Shown piece after piece: positions 53,801-62,901 of a stretch of DNA of 64,000 bases. The DNA comes from Chitinophagaceae bacterium. GTDB taxonomy: Bacteria; Bacteroidota; Bacteroidia; Chitinophagales; Chitinophagaceae. Location: contig JADKAZ010000001.1 of the NCBI GenBank assembly GCA_016719015.1, positions 1-64,000 of the forward strand, in the 5' to 3' direction. The notes beneath the pieces are model-generated. The model did not search any database and was not told where the DNA came from. It saw only the letters and a program-made list of their open reading frames with translations. The position numbers and the translations under genes are program-made. Position 1 is the stretch's first letter; each line of letters opens with the position of its first letter.

Positions 53801-54365
53801 GTATCGGAATATTATTATCCGTAATGGCAGCTTGTATTTCAATGCTGTCACCAAGCATACCGCTTAGCTGTAAGTTCAGTGTTGAGTTGAGTACCGCATC
53901 CTGCCGGTTACCAAAACCTATCTGTCTGCCAAAACTGCCTTCTGCCTTTAAAGTACCAAAATCAAAAATGCCACGTTGCGAATTACTAAGCCCTTTATCA
54001 AACTCGAATGGTTTTACATAAAAATTATTCATGACACTATCGTACCGCATCCGTTGTGCAACAGGGTTTAGCTGAAAAGGGAAAACCCGGTAGGTAATAG
54101 TAATACTTTCAAGGGAAGGCTTTTTCTTCCAGTACAATATGGCATTAATAAAATCAAGCTGGTAATCGGATGGAGGAATATTCGCAATCGAAAAACTGTT
54201 TGGCACTATACTGATACTATCAACTTTAATACTATCGGCCCCAATAGTAAAAGTCTTTTGCCGTAGATTACTGGTGACATTGCCGGGTACAGGAAGCTGG
54301 GCACTGCTCCAGAGAGGTGACAGCACTATACAAACAATGCACAATATTCTTGCTAACCAACTCAA
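50889..54365 (-). CDS. Very large outer-membrane beta-barrel-like protein
   Basis: A 1158-residue protein with a signal peptide (MSWLARILCIVCIVLSPLWS, ending SAQ). Residues about 100-380 include strand-rich repeats and a motif FIDGELMQRGEDQDYIINYN followed by SAEITFTPRRMITKDSRIQV, which is also seen in SprA-like and other large Bacteroidota surface proteins. Residues about 390-1158 are long amphipathic strands (for example WQVNNQFVITNFNSAF, TFNNIDYKFPANTTVSYIML), and the end NNLELNFTYDGRK fits a barrel. No exact family was identified. It is smaller than typical SprA (about 2400 residues). It is convergent with ychF, overlapping it by four bases. Confidence 0.75.
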   Translation of the reverse strand: MSWLARILCIVCIVLSPLWSSAQLPVPGNVTSNLRQKTFTIGADSIKVDSISIVPNSFSIANIPPSDYQLDFINAILYWKKKPSLESITITYRVFPFQLNPVAQRMRYDSVMNNFYVKPFEFDKGLSNSQRGIFDFGTLKAEGSFGRQIGFGNRQDAVLNSTLNLQLSGMLGDSIEIQAAITDNNIPIQPDGTTQQLNEFDQVYLHFRKRNWQLSLGDIDIRQNQGYFLNFYKRLQGISFQTTNRISKNINSKTLVSGSVAKGKFTRNFIEALEGNQGPYRLRGANNEFFFIILANTERVFIDGELMQRGEDQDYIINYNSAEITFTPRRMITKDSRIQVEFEYADRNFLNANLYLSQEFDINQKLKIRIGAFNNSDAKNSQINQILDDRQRQFLADIGDSTQNALYPSAVLDTFAVGKILYEKIYIGLDSFYQYSTNPALAKYNLSFVDVRQGNGNYVPDFNGANGKVYRYVAPIAGIKQGQYEPVQILVTPKKQQIVNLGLDYTLNKNTSLKAEIATSNTDINTFSSKDNGDDRGWAAKFSFGNEKIFSSAKRLRLTTGVDYEYVQSKFKPLERLRTVEFSRDWGLPFTLKPVDENIIRATAGIRDKANHTLNYGFINYNRSDKYNGVQNSLQHTADWKGWQVNNQFVITNFNSAFDNGTFLRPTIDISKQLKQFNNWRLGFKYSLEQNEVRNKTVDTLTPFAFSFDTYSVYLKSDEAKKNKYGISFFTRSDKYPVGKDLIRGDRSLNLNLQAELLSNQKRQFYLNTTFRKLKVYDGAVSKQKEDETILGRAEYVMNEWKGLLNGNILYEVGAGQEQRRDFAYLEVPAGTGQFAWNDYNNDGVQQLNEFELAAFVDQAKFIRIFTPTNDFIKANFITFNYSLNINPRAVLNSPNLKGLRKFLAKTNLVTSFQTSKKSLAKGTFEFNPFKYGVNDTALITLSTTILNTFSFNRYNSKWGFDLSNLRNSGKSLLTYGYESRKLNDWLLKWRWNINRSFSLTVNGKKGENALYTPSQQFANRNYQLSIYSVEPFLTFIQGTSFRIVTSYKFDSKKNLPFYGGEKSSSHSINVESKYNILQSSSINGKFTFNNIDYKFPANTTVSYIMLDGLLPGKNYLWTLGFSKRLLNNLELNFTYDGRKAGTSKTVHIGRAAITALF

Positions 54366-54499
54366 TAGCAGTGAGTTTTATTAAAAATCGTAAAAATCGT
54401 CCTTTTATTGCATGAAAGTTATCCTATGCTGTTAATTACGTAAAAAAGGTAGAAATTTGACTACTGTAGCAGCAAATAATTCTCTATTGACTGTAACCC

Positions 54500-56650
54500 A
54501 TGTTTAAACAACTCTCAATACTGGTATTACTTTTATTAGCCTTTAATTTCTCCTATTCACAACAGAATAATATTTGGTATTTCGGCCGAAAAGCCGGTTT
54601 AAGTTTCAATGCAGCAGGAGCACAGCCACTACCTGCTGTTTTAAGCGACGGTGTCATGGAAACAAATGAAGGTTGCAGTAGTATTTGTGATGAAGATGGC
54701 AACTTACTTTTTTATTCCAATGGAGTTACTGTTTACAACCGCAACCACCAGGTTATGGTAAATGGGGATAATCTTAACGGCAATTTATCATCCGTTCAGG
54801 CTTGTATTATAGTGCCCGAACCTGGCAATGACAGTATTTACTATCTCTTTACAACAGATGCAGTCGAAAATTCTTTTGCGAATGGATATACGTATTCAAT
54901 CATTAATTTGAATAAGGATAATGGGAATGGCGAGGTTATTACAAAAAATGTGCTGCTATGGGCCTCCTGTACTGAAAGAATGGTGGCCGCAAGACATGCG
55001 AATGGAACAGATGTATGGTTAATTACAAATGATAAAAATTCAAATATTTTCCGATCCTGGCTTATCAGCTGCAGTGGATTGCAATTAACTCCGGTTGTTT
55101 CAACTACGGGAATGGTGCTTGACCAGCATTTTCTCACTAATACTGGTATGATAAAAGTAAGTCCGGACGCCAAACAGCTTTGTCAGACACATTTTCCGGA
55201 AGCAGATGTGGTAGGCTTCGGTTCTAATTTTTGCCAGCTATTTAATTTCGACAATGCCACGGGTCTTATTTCCAATCCCAGGGTGATTACCTTTTCTAAT
55301 GCCCGTATAGTTTCCTGTGAATATTCAGCCGATTCAAAATTGCTTTACCTGACCAACCCGGATGGAAAAACAATAGAACAAATAGAGGCGACTCTGCCGG
55401 GAATACCGGCAATCATTGCTTCAAGAATAAGTATCAATACCTCACCAGCCGGCTATTATGGTATTCAACTGGCACCAGATGGAAAAATATACCTCGCAGA
55501 TATTTCATCTACGTTGGGTGCAATAAACCGTCCCGTAATAAAAGGAAGTGGATGTAATTTCGTAAGAGACCAGATTCCGCTGTTCCCGGGTGGCTCCAAT
55601 CTTGGTTTACCTGCTTATATCAATGATTTATCAGTGGATCCGTTAAATGGTTTTTTAAATTCAATAACTGATAGTTGCAGTGGAACTGTTCAGTTTAATG
55701 GATTTACTACGATGCCAGGTCCTGTAAGCTGGCAATGGGATTTTGGTGATGGGAACACATCTACATTACAAAATCCGTTACATACTTATACTCCTGCCAA
55801 TCAACGCTACACTGTTAAACTGGTAATCACACCACTTAATGGTTGCGGCTTGATTAAACGATCAATGATTATTTTTCCCGGTGGCCTGACGGCGAATGCA
55901 GACTTTGATTTTATAGCAAATTGTGATTCGAGACTGGTACAGTTTAATAATCTGTCTGCTGTTTTTCCGGATACCACCATGATACAGTATAAATGGAGTT
56001 TTGGAGATGGCAATATCTCAACGCTTAAGAATCCGGCTCATTCTTTTTCTACAGCCGGCACTTACACAATTAAGTTGGATGTGCTTACTACGACTCCGTG
56101 TCTGAATAAATCAGTTACCAAAATCCTTAATCTCGATATACTAAACATTGCGGCATCTGCTGATCAGGAAATAGAAGCTGGTGAATCTATACAACTCGGA
56201 GTATCAGGGGGAGGTAGTCAATTTACATGGACTCCAGTCACCTGGTTATCCAACCCTAACATCTCCAACCCTGTTGCCACACCAGGCAATACAGTAACTT
56301 ACAAAGTAGTAGTACGAAATGACGCCGGTTGCAGTGATTCAGATTATGTAGCTATTAAAGTAATGCCCTATCCGGGTATCTATATGCCAACAGGATTTAC
56401 ACCTAATAATGATGGACTGAATGATGATATAAAACCAACAATTACTAAAGAATTTTCATTGGAGAATTTCAGTATATATAATCGCTGGGGTCAAAAAATA
56501 TTTTCTACTTCACAAAAAAATATAGGTTGGAATGGTAAAATAAATGGTGTTGAGCAAAACCCGGGAGTTTATGCATGGATCATTAATGCCACAGATATCC
56601 GATCTGGTGAAAAGCATGATAAAAAAGGTACTTTTGTACTTATCAGGTAA
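54500..56650 (+). CDS. PKD-domain protein with type B (CHU_C) type IX sorting domain
   Basis: A 716-residue secreted protein. A signal peptide (LVLLLLAFNFSYSQ) precedes a beta-propeller-like region (about 20-370, beginning NIWYFGRKAGLSFNAAGAQP). Two PKD domains carry the typical WDFGDGNTSTLQNPLHTY and WSFGDGNISTLKNPAHSF motifs (about 415-455 and 500-540). The last 85 residues are a gliding-motility-type C-terminal domain: YMPTGFTPNNDGLNDDIKP, FSIYNRWGQKIF, and KKGTFVLIR. The protein should be exported by the type IX system and held at the surface. A small barrel gene follows 26 bases downstream. Confidence 0.92.
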   Translation: MFKQLSILVLLLLAFNFSYSQQNNIWYFGRKAGLSFNAAGAQPLPAVLSDGVMETNEGCSSICDEDGNLLFYSNGVTVYNRNHQVMVNGDNLNGNLSSVQACIIVPEPGNDSIYYLFTTDAVENSFANGYTYSIINLNKDNGNGEVITKNVLLWASCTERMVAARHANGTDVWLITNDKNSNIFRSWLISCSGLQLTPVVSTTGMVLDQHFLTNTGMIKVSPDAKQLCQTHFPEADVVGFGSNFCQLFNFDNATGLISNPRVITFSNARIVSCEYSADSKLLYLTNPDGKTIEQIEATLPGIPAIIASRISINTSPAGYYGIQLAPDGKIYLADISSTLGAINRPVIKGSGCNFVRDQIPLFPGGSNLGLPAYINDLSVDPLNGFLNSITDSCSGTVQFNGFTTMPGPVSWQWDFGDGNTSTLQNPLHTYTPANQRYTVKLVITPLNGCGLIKRSMIIFPGGLTANADFDFIANCDSRLVQFNNLSAVFPDTTMIQYKWSFGDGNISTLKNPAHSFSTAGTYTIKLDVLTTTPCLNKSVTKILNLDILNIAASADQEIEAGESIQLGVSGGGSQFTWTPVTWLSNPNISNPVATPGNTVTYKVVVRNDAGCSDSDYVAIKVMPYPGIYMPTGFTPNNDGLNDDIKPTITKEFSLENFSIYNRWGQKIFSTSQKNIGWNGKINGVEQNPGVYAWIINATDIRSGEKHDKKGTFVLIR

Positions 56651-56676
56651 AATGCTAACAACAAAGCATAGTATTC

Positions 56677-57231
56677 ATGAAAAAGATGTTTTTAGTTGCT
56701 CCCCTTTTTTATTTCTATACTTCACCACTCTTTTCGCAACCCCGCAATGAAATAAACAATTCTTCAAAACAAAATAATAATTCCCTCTCCGCAGCTTTGA
56801 AAATGCCGGTTGGCAATTTTTCAGCAACACATTTTATTGGGTTGGGTATTGACTACTCTCCCACCCGTCATTGGTTTGGAGTTCTCAATCATAAAAGAAT
56901 CAGCTTTACCTATAATGGAGGTATTGCCTATTATATGGGGAAAAAAGAAATTGTAAGCAGCTATCGTTATAAATATCCCGGCTATCTTTTCATTCATGGA
57001 TTTGGTGGGCTTTTTTATAATCCGGTTAAGAATGCCGGAATAACTTTAACAGCCGGTCCGGCTCTTGGAATTTATAACGGCACTACGGAATTTAATATGG
57101 GAAGCAAACTGGAATTAAGTTATTATATTAATAAGCAGGTTGCTATAGGGCCGGGTATATTATTAATGAAAGAACCCGGTACAGCCTCCTTGTGGGCAGC
57201 AATGATTAAAGCGACTTTAGCTTTTAAATAA
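56677..57231 (+). CDS. Small outer-membrane barrel protein next to the sorting-domain gene
   Basis: A 184-residue protein with a short signal (MKKMFLVAPLFYFYTSPLFS). The mature part contains amphipathic strands: FSATHFIGLGIDYSPTRHWF, RISFTYNGGIAYYMG, YPGYLFIHGFGGLFYNPV, AGITLTAGPALGIYNG. It ends in a strand with a terminal aromatic (IKATLAFK), as in outer-membrane barrels. Operon position suggests that it works with the preceding secreted protein, in the way PorP/SprF-like proteins accompany sorted substrates, but it is shorter than PorP and no PorP motif is visible. Confidence 0.7.
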   Translation: MKKMFLVAPLFYFYTSPLFSQPRNEINNSSKQNNNSLSAALKMPVGNFSATHFIGLGIDYSPTRHWFGVLNHKRISFTYNGGIAYYMGKKEIVSSYRYKYPGYLFIHGFGGLFYNPVKNAGITLTAGPALGIYNGTTEFNMGSKLELSYYINKQVAIGPGILLMKEPGTASLWAAMIKATLAFK

Positions 57232-57264
57232 AAAAAGCCCACTTTTAATAGGCTTTTAATTTTT
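57232..57264. terminator. Terminator between the barrel gene and sdhB
   Basis: AAAAGCC and GGCTTTT pair around a 10-nt loop and are followed by AATTTTT; A- and T-tracts on both sides suit both converging genes. Confidence 0.75.
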
Positions 57265-57278
57265 ATATGAAGGGTTAG

Positions 57279-58043
57279 TTATTTGTCAGATATGACCCCG
57301 GCCATCATATACTCTCTGTTCAGCCTCGCAATATTTTCAATAGAAATTTCTTTTGGACAAACAGCTTCACAAGCACCAGTGTTGGTACAAGCACCGAAAC
57401 CTTCTTTATCCATCTGCGCTACCATATTCATAGCCCTTGTTTTTCTTTCTGGGCCTCCTTGTGGCAATAATGCCAAATGTGAAACTTTAGCCGATACAAA
57501 CAACAGAGCAGATGAGTTTTTACAAGCGGCAACACAGGCACCGCAACCGATACATGCCGCTGCCGCAAATGCCGCATCTGCATTGTCTTTATTAATGGCT
57601 ATAGCATTGGCATCTACAGCATTACCTGTGTTAACTGAAATATAACCTCCGGCCTGGATAATACGGTCAAATGCAGAACGGTCAACTACTAAATCTTTAA
57701 CAACTGGAAAAGCATTAGCTCTCCAGGGTTCTACAACTATCGTGTCGCCATCTTTATAGGCTCTCATGTGCAACTGACAAGTAGTATTTGCCTGCCAGGG
57801 CCCATGCGGACGACCATTGATATACATGGAACAGGCACCGCAAATACCTTCCCTGCAATCATGGTCAAATGCAATGGGGTCTTTTCCTTCTTTAATCAGT
57901 TCCTCATTCAGTACGTCAATCATTTCCAGGAAAGACATTTCAGATGAAATATTCTTTACCGGGTAGGTTTCAAATCTTCCTGAATCACTTGCATTTTTTT
58001 GACGCCAGACTTTTAACGTCAGATTCATATTATAATGCTCCAT
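57279..58043 (-). CDS. sdhB: Succinate dehydrogenase/fumarate reductase iron-sulfur subunit
   Basis: A 254-residue subunit holding three Fe-S clusters. The 2Fe-2S cluster Cys lie in DHDCREGICGACSMYING and TTCQLHM; the 4Fe-4S and 3Fe-4S cluster Cys lie in CIGCGACVAACKNSS and CTNTGACEAVCPKEIS. It passes electrons from the flavoprotein to the membrane haem subunit. An alternative start at 58028 (MNLTLKVWRQ) is possible. It is last in the sdhC-sdhA-sdhB order, 27 bases after sdhA. Confidence 0.96.
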   Translation of the reverse strand: MEHYNMNLTLKVWRQKNASDSGRFETYPVKNISSEMSFLEMIDVLNEELIKEGKDPIAFDHDCREGICGACSMYINGRPHGPWQANTTCQLHMRAYKDGDTIVVEPWRANAFPVVKDLVVDRSAFDRIIQAGGYISVNTGNAVDANAIAINKDNADAAFAAAACIGCGACVAACKNSSALLFVSAKVSHLALLPQGGPERKTRAMNMVAQMDKEGFGACTNTGACEAVCPKEISIENIARLNREYMMAGVISDK

Positions 58044-58070
58044 AAAAACGAGTATAGTTCGTTAATAATA

Positions 58071-60047
58071 TTATTTGTAAGAACGTTGGGTCGGTTTCGC
58101 AATCTCAAAGTTCAATTGCTCCTTATGTAATACCCAGTCACTCTCACCTTTATATTCCCAGGCAGCTACGTACGCATAATTCTCATCATCCCGTTTAGCC
58201 TCTCCTTCTTCTGTCTGGCTTTCTTCTCTAAAATGTCCACCGCAGCTTTCATTTCTATCCAGCGCATCTTTACACATCAGCTCACCCAATTCAATAAAGT
58301 CGGCCACACGGCCTGCTTTATCCAATTCAGGGTTCATTTCTTTTATGCCTCCGGGTATTTTTACATCACTCCAAAATTCTTTTTTCAATGCCTGTACTTC
58401 GGCAATTGCATGTTTTAGCCCAGCTTCATTCCGTGACATACCACAGTATTCCCAGATTATTTTACCCAACCTTTTATGAAAACTTTCAACAGTTTGCTTA
58501 CCCTTAATGTTCATTAATGTGTTTATTCTATCAGCAACTGCTTTTTCAGTTTGTTCAAACGCTTCATGTGTTATTGGTATTGGCTTTGTTGCAATTTCAT
58601 CTGCCAGATAATTACCAATTGTATAAGGGACTACAAAATAACCATCGGCCAATCCCTGCATCAATGCTGATGCACCCAAACGGTTTGCTCCGTGGTCGCT
58701 AAAATTAGCTTCTCCCAAACAATACAAGCCTTTGATGTTCGTCATCAATTCATAATCTACCCAAAGACCGCCCATGGTATAGTGTACCGCCGGATAAATA
58801 CGCATCGGTACTTCGTATGGATTTTCACCTGTGATCTTTTCATACATGTCAAACAGGTTACCGTACTCTTCTTTCACCACCTCTTTACCCAACCGCATCA
58901 ATGTTTCTAAATCAGGATTCTCTATTCCTAGTTTGCCTGCTTCAGTTTTTCCGTATTTGTTTATCAGGTTGTATTTAAAATCTAAGTATACAGCCTGTCC
59001 GGTAGTTCCCACTCCGTATCCCGCATCACATCTTTCTTTTGCTGCTCTCGATGCCACGTCCCGGGGAACAAGGTTACCAAAAGCCGGATATCTTCTCTCT
59101 AAATAATAGTCTCTCTCTTCCTCCGGAATATCATTTGCTTTTCGTTTATCTCCTTTTTGCTTTGGCACCCAGATACGTCCATCATTTCTTAGCGACTCAG
59201 ACATCAATGTTAACTTAGATTGATGATCGCCACTTACCGGAATACAAGTCGGGTGAATTTGTGTGAAGCAAGGATTGGCAAAAGTGGCTCCTTTCTTATG
59301 TGCTTTCCATGCAGCGGTCACATTACTGCCCATGGCGTTGGTAGACAAATAAAATACATTCCCATATCCACCGGTACACAATAATACTGCATGGCCAAAA
59401 TATCTTTCCAATTCTCCGTTCACCAAATTCCGGGCAATAATTCCTCTTGCCTTTCCTTCCACCATTACCACATCCAGCATTTCATGGCGGGCATACATGG
59501 TTACATTGCCCAGTGCAACCTGACGTTCCAATGCCTGGTAAGCTCCTATTAATAATTGCTGACCAGTTTGACCAGCCGCATAAAAAGTTCTTTTAACCTG
59601 TGTACCGCCGAAAGAACGGTTATTTAACAATCCTCCATATTCTCTTGCAAACGGCACTCCCTGTGCCACACATTGGTCAATTATATTTACACTCACTTCT
59701 GCCAGACGATGTACATTTGCTTCTCTTGCACGGTAATCACCACCTTTCACCGTATCATAAAACAAACGAAAAACAGAATCACCATCATTCTGATAATTCT
59801 TGGCCGCATTGATTCCACCTTGAGCAGCAATAGAGTGAGCCCTTCTTGGCGAATCCTGGAAACAAAATGCTTTTACTTTATATCCCAACTCTCCCAATGC
59901 AGCCGCTGCCGAAGCCCCAGCCAAACCAGTACCAACAATAATGATTTCCAATTTTCTTTTATTGGCAGGGTTTACCAATTTGCAATGGCCTTTGTAGTCC
60001 ACCCATTTTTCTTCTAACTTACCGACGGGAATTTTTGAATCCAACAT
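58071..60047 (-). CDS. sdhA: Succinate dehydrogenase/fumarate reductase flavoprotein subunit
   Basis: A 658-residue catalytic subunit that oxidises succinate to fumarate. The FAD-binding dinucleotide motif is IIVGTGLAGASAAAALGELG (residues about 35-54), and the covalent-FAD His lies in RRAHSIAAQGGINAAKNYQN. Substrate and catalytic residues occur in the NPCFTQIHPTCIPVSGDH, RDVASRAAKE and HYTMGGLWVDYE segments. The length and the HSIAAQGGINAAKNY wording fit the Bacteroidota type B enzyme. It is preceded by sdhC with a 122-bp gap. Confidence 0.97.
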   Translation of the reverse strand: MLDSKIPVGKLEEKWVDYKGHCKLVNPANKRKLEIIIVGTGLAGASAAAALGELGYKVKAFCFQDSPRRAHSIAAQGGINAAKNYQNDGDSVFRLFYDTVKGGDYRAREANVHRLAEVSVNIIDQCVAQGVPFAREYGGLLNNRSFGGTQVKRTFYAAGQTGQQLLIGAYQALERQVALGNVTMYARHEMLDVVMVEGKARGIIARNLVNGELERYFGHAVLLCTGGYGNVFYLSTNAMGSNVTAAWKAHKKGATFANPCFTQIHPTCIPVSGDHQSKLTLMSESLRNDGRIWVPKQKGDKRKANDIPEEERDYYLERRYPAFGNLVPRDVASRAAKERCDAGYGVGTTGQAVYLDFKYNLINKYGKTEAGKLGIENPDLETLMRLGKEVVKEEYGNLFDMYEKITGENPYEVPMRIYPAVHYTMGGLWVDYELMTNIKGLYCLGEANFSDHGANRLGASALMQGLADGYFVVPYTIGNYLADEIATKPIPITHEAFEQTEKAVADRINTLMNIKGKQTVESFHKRLGKIIWEYCGMSRNEAGLKHAIAEVQALKKEFWSDVKIPGGIKEMNPELDKAGRVADFIELGELMCKDALDRNESCGGHFREESQTEEGEAKRDDENYAYVAAWEYKGESDWVLHKEQLNFEIAKPTQRSYK

Positions 60048-60169
60048 AAATCAATTTGTAATGTGATAATATGCTAATTATTTTTATTTACCTGGCTTCA
60101 GCTTTTCATAGTTTCCCTGTTGCCCCGAAATCTTTATCGCCTGATTCACTATTCACCATTGACCATTCG

Positions 60170-60841
60170 TTATTTTACCCATCCCAAATAAAAACTAACC
60201 GGCATTAATGCGAAGGCCAATGAAACGATAACCGAAAATCCAATTCCTACTGTATTTAACAGGCTTAAATATTTTTTATTACTTACACCCATAGTGCGGA
60301 ATGCACTTTGAAAGCCATGCAGTAAATGCCATGCCAATGAAAAACAACCCAACACATAAAGTGCAACAACCCAATTAACTGAAAACACTTCTTTCATTTT
60401 ATCATATAAAGAAATTTCCGGGCCTAAAAGCCAACCCTGGTTACTACGGTTAGGTACCCAAAAATGTGCAAGGTGCATAATAAGAAATAATAATATCAAT
60501 GTGCCTAGCAAACCCATACTCAGGCTATACCATCTGCTTCCTTTAGTTCCCATTGATACTGCATATCCTTTCTTTCTTTTACTCCGGTTTTGAAACTCCA
60601 GCATTAATCCCTGTATAATATGTAAAAGGATTCCGGCCATCAATCCGATTTCAAGAATACGGGGTACTATATTAGAACCCATAAAATGAGCCCCGGCCTC
60701 AAACATCTTGCCACCATCATTAGCCCATATTGTAGCATTTAACCCCACATGTATTACAAGAAATAAAATCAGGAAAATACCTGTCAAAGCCATCACCCAC
60801 TTTTTACCAATCGAGGAAGTAAACAGTTCAGACCATTTCAT
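60170..60841 (-). CDS. sdhC: Succinate dehydrogenase cytochrome b subunit
   Basis: A 223-residue membrane anchor of the type B (di-haem b558) complex, a single subunit replacing the separate SdhC and SdhD of type C. Five hydrophobic helices are visible: WVMALTGIFLILFLVIHVGL, IVPRILEIGLMAGILLHIIQ, LLGTLILLFLIMHLAHFWV, WVVALYVLGCFSLAWHLLHG and the last near GIGFSVIVSLAFALMPVSFY. His residues in the first four helices are the likely haem ligands. It transfers electrons to menaquinone. First gene of the operon. Confidence 0.93.
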   Translation of the reverse strand: MKWSELFTSSIGKKWVMALTGIFLILFLVIHVGLNATIWANDGGKMFEAGAHFMGSNIVPRILEIGLMAGILLHIIQGLMLEFQNRSKRKKGYAVSMGTKGSRWYSLSMGLLGTLILLFLIMHLAHFWVPNRSNQGWLLGPEISLYDKMKEVFSVNWVVALYVLGCFSLAWHLLHGFQSAFRTMGVSNKKYLSLLNTVGIGFSVIVSLAFALMPVSFYLGWVK

Positions 60842-60874
60842 AAGCGTCGTTCTTAAAGGAGTAATCTATTTCTG

Positions 60875-60882
60875 CAAAAATA
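60875..60882 (-). promoter_or_regulatory. -7 element of the sdhCAB promoter
   Basis: The minus strand reads TATTTTTG, matching TAnnTTTG, 33 bases before the sdhC ATG, leaving a leader of about 25 bases. Confidence 0.45.
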
Positions 60883-60953
60883 GTATCCAATGGTCAAAAT
60901 TGGATAAAAGTTTTACCTGATATATATCACTGTCCCAAATTCATTTAAATTGA

Positions 60954-61520
60954 TTAATTATCTAATCTTGTCCTGAATTCATTATCAATTTTTTTAAACA
61001 AATGAAAAGGCTTGTAAGTTCTCCAATTATCTAATTCCATGAGCTCAACATACCTGTTTAACCGGGCATGTTTAAAGTCATATTGCGTTTGGTCGGGCAT
61101 GTTTAAACAAACGACCCATCCATTCTGTTCCATGACCTCTTCATATAACTCTTCGTAGTAGTCTCTTCCATCACTATGATAATTCAGCACATTTTCTACA
61201 ATCAAAATAAATTTATGAATGCCCTCCTCCATAAACTTCTCCAGCACTTCCCGTTTTAGCTCCATGATGTCATTTTCAATGGCATCATTCCACTCTCCGA
61301 TCATTTCAATAATGGCATACTTTTCTTCATAATCAGCCAACAAAACTTTTAAATATAAAGTCCGGCTGCCAAAGTCATCCCATTGCGGGTGGATGTAAAA
61401 ATTATAAACAGTTTGGGAAAACTCAAATTCCGAATAAACTCTACCAAAAAAAGGTGAACGTTCATCATCCTCACTGATATAAATATGTCGCCAGTTATAA
61501 AAAGGTTCTATGTTCTGCAT
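60954..61520 (-). CDS. Conserved-looking cytoplasmic protein of unknown function
   Basis: A 188-residue soluble protein with no signal peptide: MQNIEPFYNWRHIYISEDDE at the N-terminus, then GRVYSEFEFSQTVYNFYIHP, TLYLKVLLADYEEKYAIIEM, a long charged helix (DAIENDIMELKREVLEKFME), HKFILIVENVLNYHSDGRDY, and a Trp/Tyr-rich end (NWRTYKPFHLF). The alternating strands and helices suggest a compact alpha/beta fold. No family was recognised. The gene stands alone between the sdh and thr operons and has its own promoter element. Confidence 0.75.
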   Translation of the reverse strand: MQNIEPFYNWRHIYISEDDERSPFFGRVYSEFEFSQTVYNFYIHPQWDDFGSRTLYLKVLLADYEEKYAIIEMIGEWNDAIENDIMELKREVLEKFMEEGIHKFILIVENVLNYHSDGRDYYEELYEEVMEQNGWVVCLNMPDQTQYDFKHARLNRYVELMELDNWRTYKPFHLFKKIDNEFRTRLDN

Positions 61521-61539
61521 ATAGAAAATATCTACAGTG

Positions 61540-61547
61540 CAAATATA
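61540..61547 (-). promoter_or_regulatory. -7 element upstream of the 188-residue protein gene
   Basis: The minus strand reads TATATTTG (TAnnTTTG), 19 bases before the ATG at 61520. Confidence 0.5.
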
Positions 61548-61548
61548 A

Positions 61549-61579
61549 GCTAAGCGAATATCCTTTGGCTTCGCTCAGC
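61549..61579 (-). terminator. Probable terminator of the thr operon
   Basis: GCTAAGCGAA (61549-61558) pairs with TTCGCTCAGC (61570-61579) with one mismatch. It lies 26 bases after the thrC stop; the following minus-strand sequence is TTATATTTG. Confidence 0.5.
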
Positions 61580-61605
61580 AAAGTAAAAGAACTAAGCCAT
61601 AACTA

Positions 61606-62901
61606 TTATTGCAAAAGATATTCTTTGAGTTGTCCGTAATCGGCTTTGATTAATATACTCATCTTTTCCTTCTTCATGATCGTTTGGACAGAAACAGGTA
61701 TGTCAATCGGTTTACCAATACAACTCTCTACTGCATCCGGAAACTTAACGGGATGAGCTGTTTCCAATACGATTCCTTTTTGCCTGGGATGGCTTTGTAA
61801 ATAACGTTCGAGGGATAAGAAGCCAACTGCTCCATGTGGGTCCAGCACATAATTTTCCTTTTCGTAAACCGTTTTTATAGTTGCGATTGTTTCCTCATCT
61901 GTAATACTGTAAGAAGATAATTTACTTTTTAATGCAGGAAATTGATGACGAAAAATCTCCAGTATACGTACAAAATTGCTTGGGTTGCCAACATCCATTG
62001 CATTACTAAGGGTTGCGACCGCCTGTTTGGGAATTAATTTCTGCGACAGTAAATATTCTGTGACAATATCATTAGCATTGGAGGCGGCAATAAAATGCTG
62101 AACCGGCAAACCAGACTGCATGGCAAGGATACCAGCGCAGATATTTCCAAAATTGCCACTGGGAACCGAAATGACAGGCGGATTATTTTTATCTGTCCAT
62201 TGCTTATACGCAAAAAAATAATAGAACTGCTGCGGCAACCATCTTGCAACGTTGATAGAATTGGCAGACGTAAGAAATAGCTTGTCGTTTATATCCTTAT
62301 CCATAAAAGCTTGCTTCACCATTTTCTGGCAATCATCAAACGTTCCATCAACTTCAAGAGCTTTAATATTTTTACCTAAAGTGGTTAATTGTTTTTCTTG
62401 TACCGGACTCACTTTGCCGGAAGGATATAAAATGACTACCTCTACGCCTTCAACACCATAAAATCCATTGGCTACAGCTCCTCCTGTATCGCCGGATGTA
62501 GCAACAAGTACTGTAACGGTTCCCGAATTGTTATTTACAAAATGTTCCAGGCAACGGCTCATAAATCTGGCTCCTACATCTTTAAATGCCAACGTAGGGC
62601 CATGATATAATTCTAATGATGAAATAGTGTCATTCACCTTTACCAATGGAATCGGAAAGTTCACCGTCTCACTGACAATCTGGAAAAGCTGTTCATCCGC
62701 AATTGTATTGCCTGTATAAGGTTTTATTACACGAAAAGCTATTTCCTCGTTAGAGTAACTTGTAATATTTTTTATCATAGCGGCATCCACTTGCGGAATA
62801 GTTTCCGGAAAGTATAATCCCTTATCAGGCGCCTGCCCTGCTATTGTTGCTTGTTTAAAATCAACAATCGGGGATTGTCTGTTGGTGCTATAATATTTCA
62901 A
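61606..62901 (-). CDS. thrC: Threonine synthase
   Basis: A 431-residue PLP enzyme that converts O-phosphohomoserine to threonine. The N-terminus MKYYSTNRQSPIVDFKQATI is typical. The PLP Lys is in YHGPTLAFKDVGARFMSRCL (about residue 106). The phosphate-binding segment VLVATSGDTGGAVANGFYG and the late VLETAHPVKFPDAVE are also family marks. The sequence order and length match the short bacterial class with an N-terminal extension. Its start overlaps the end of thrB by 14 bases. Confidence 0.96.
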   Translation of the reverse strand: MKYYSTNRQSPIVDFKQATIAGQAPDKGLYFPETIPQVDAAMIKNITSYSNEEIAFRVIKPYTGNTIADEQLFQIVSETVNFPIPLVKVNDTISSLELYHGPTLAFKDVGARFMSRCLEHFVNNNSGTVTVLVATSGDTGGAVANGFYGVEGVEVVILYPSGKVSPVQEKQLTTLGKNIKALEVDGTFDDCQKMVKQAFMDKDINDKLFLTSANSINVARWLPQQFYYFFAYKQWTDKNNPPVISVPSGNFGNICAGILAMQSGLPVQHFIAASNANDIVTEYLLSQKLIPKQAVATLSNAMDVGNPSNFVRILEIFRHQFPALKSKLSSYSITDEETIATIKTVYEKENYVLDPHGAVGFLSLERYLQSHPRQKGIVLETAHPVKFPDAVESCIGKPIDIPVSVQTIMKKEKMSILIKADYGQLKEYLLQ

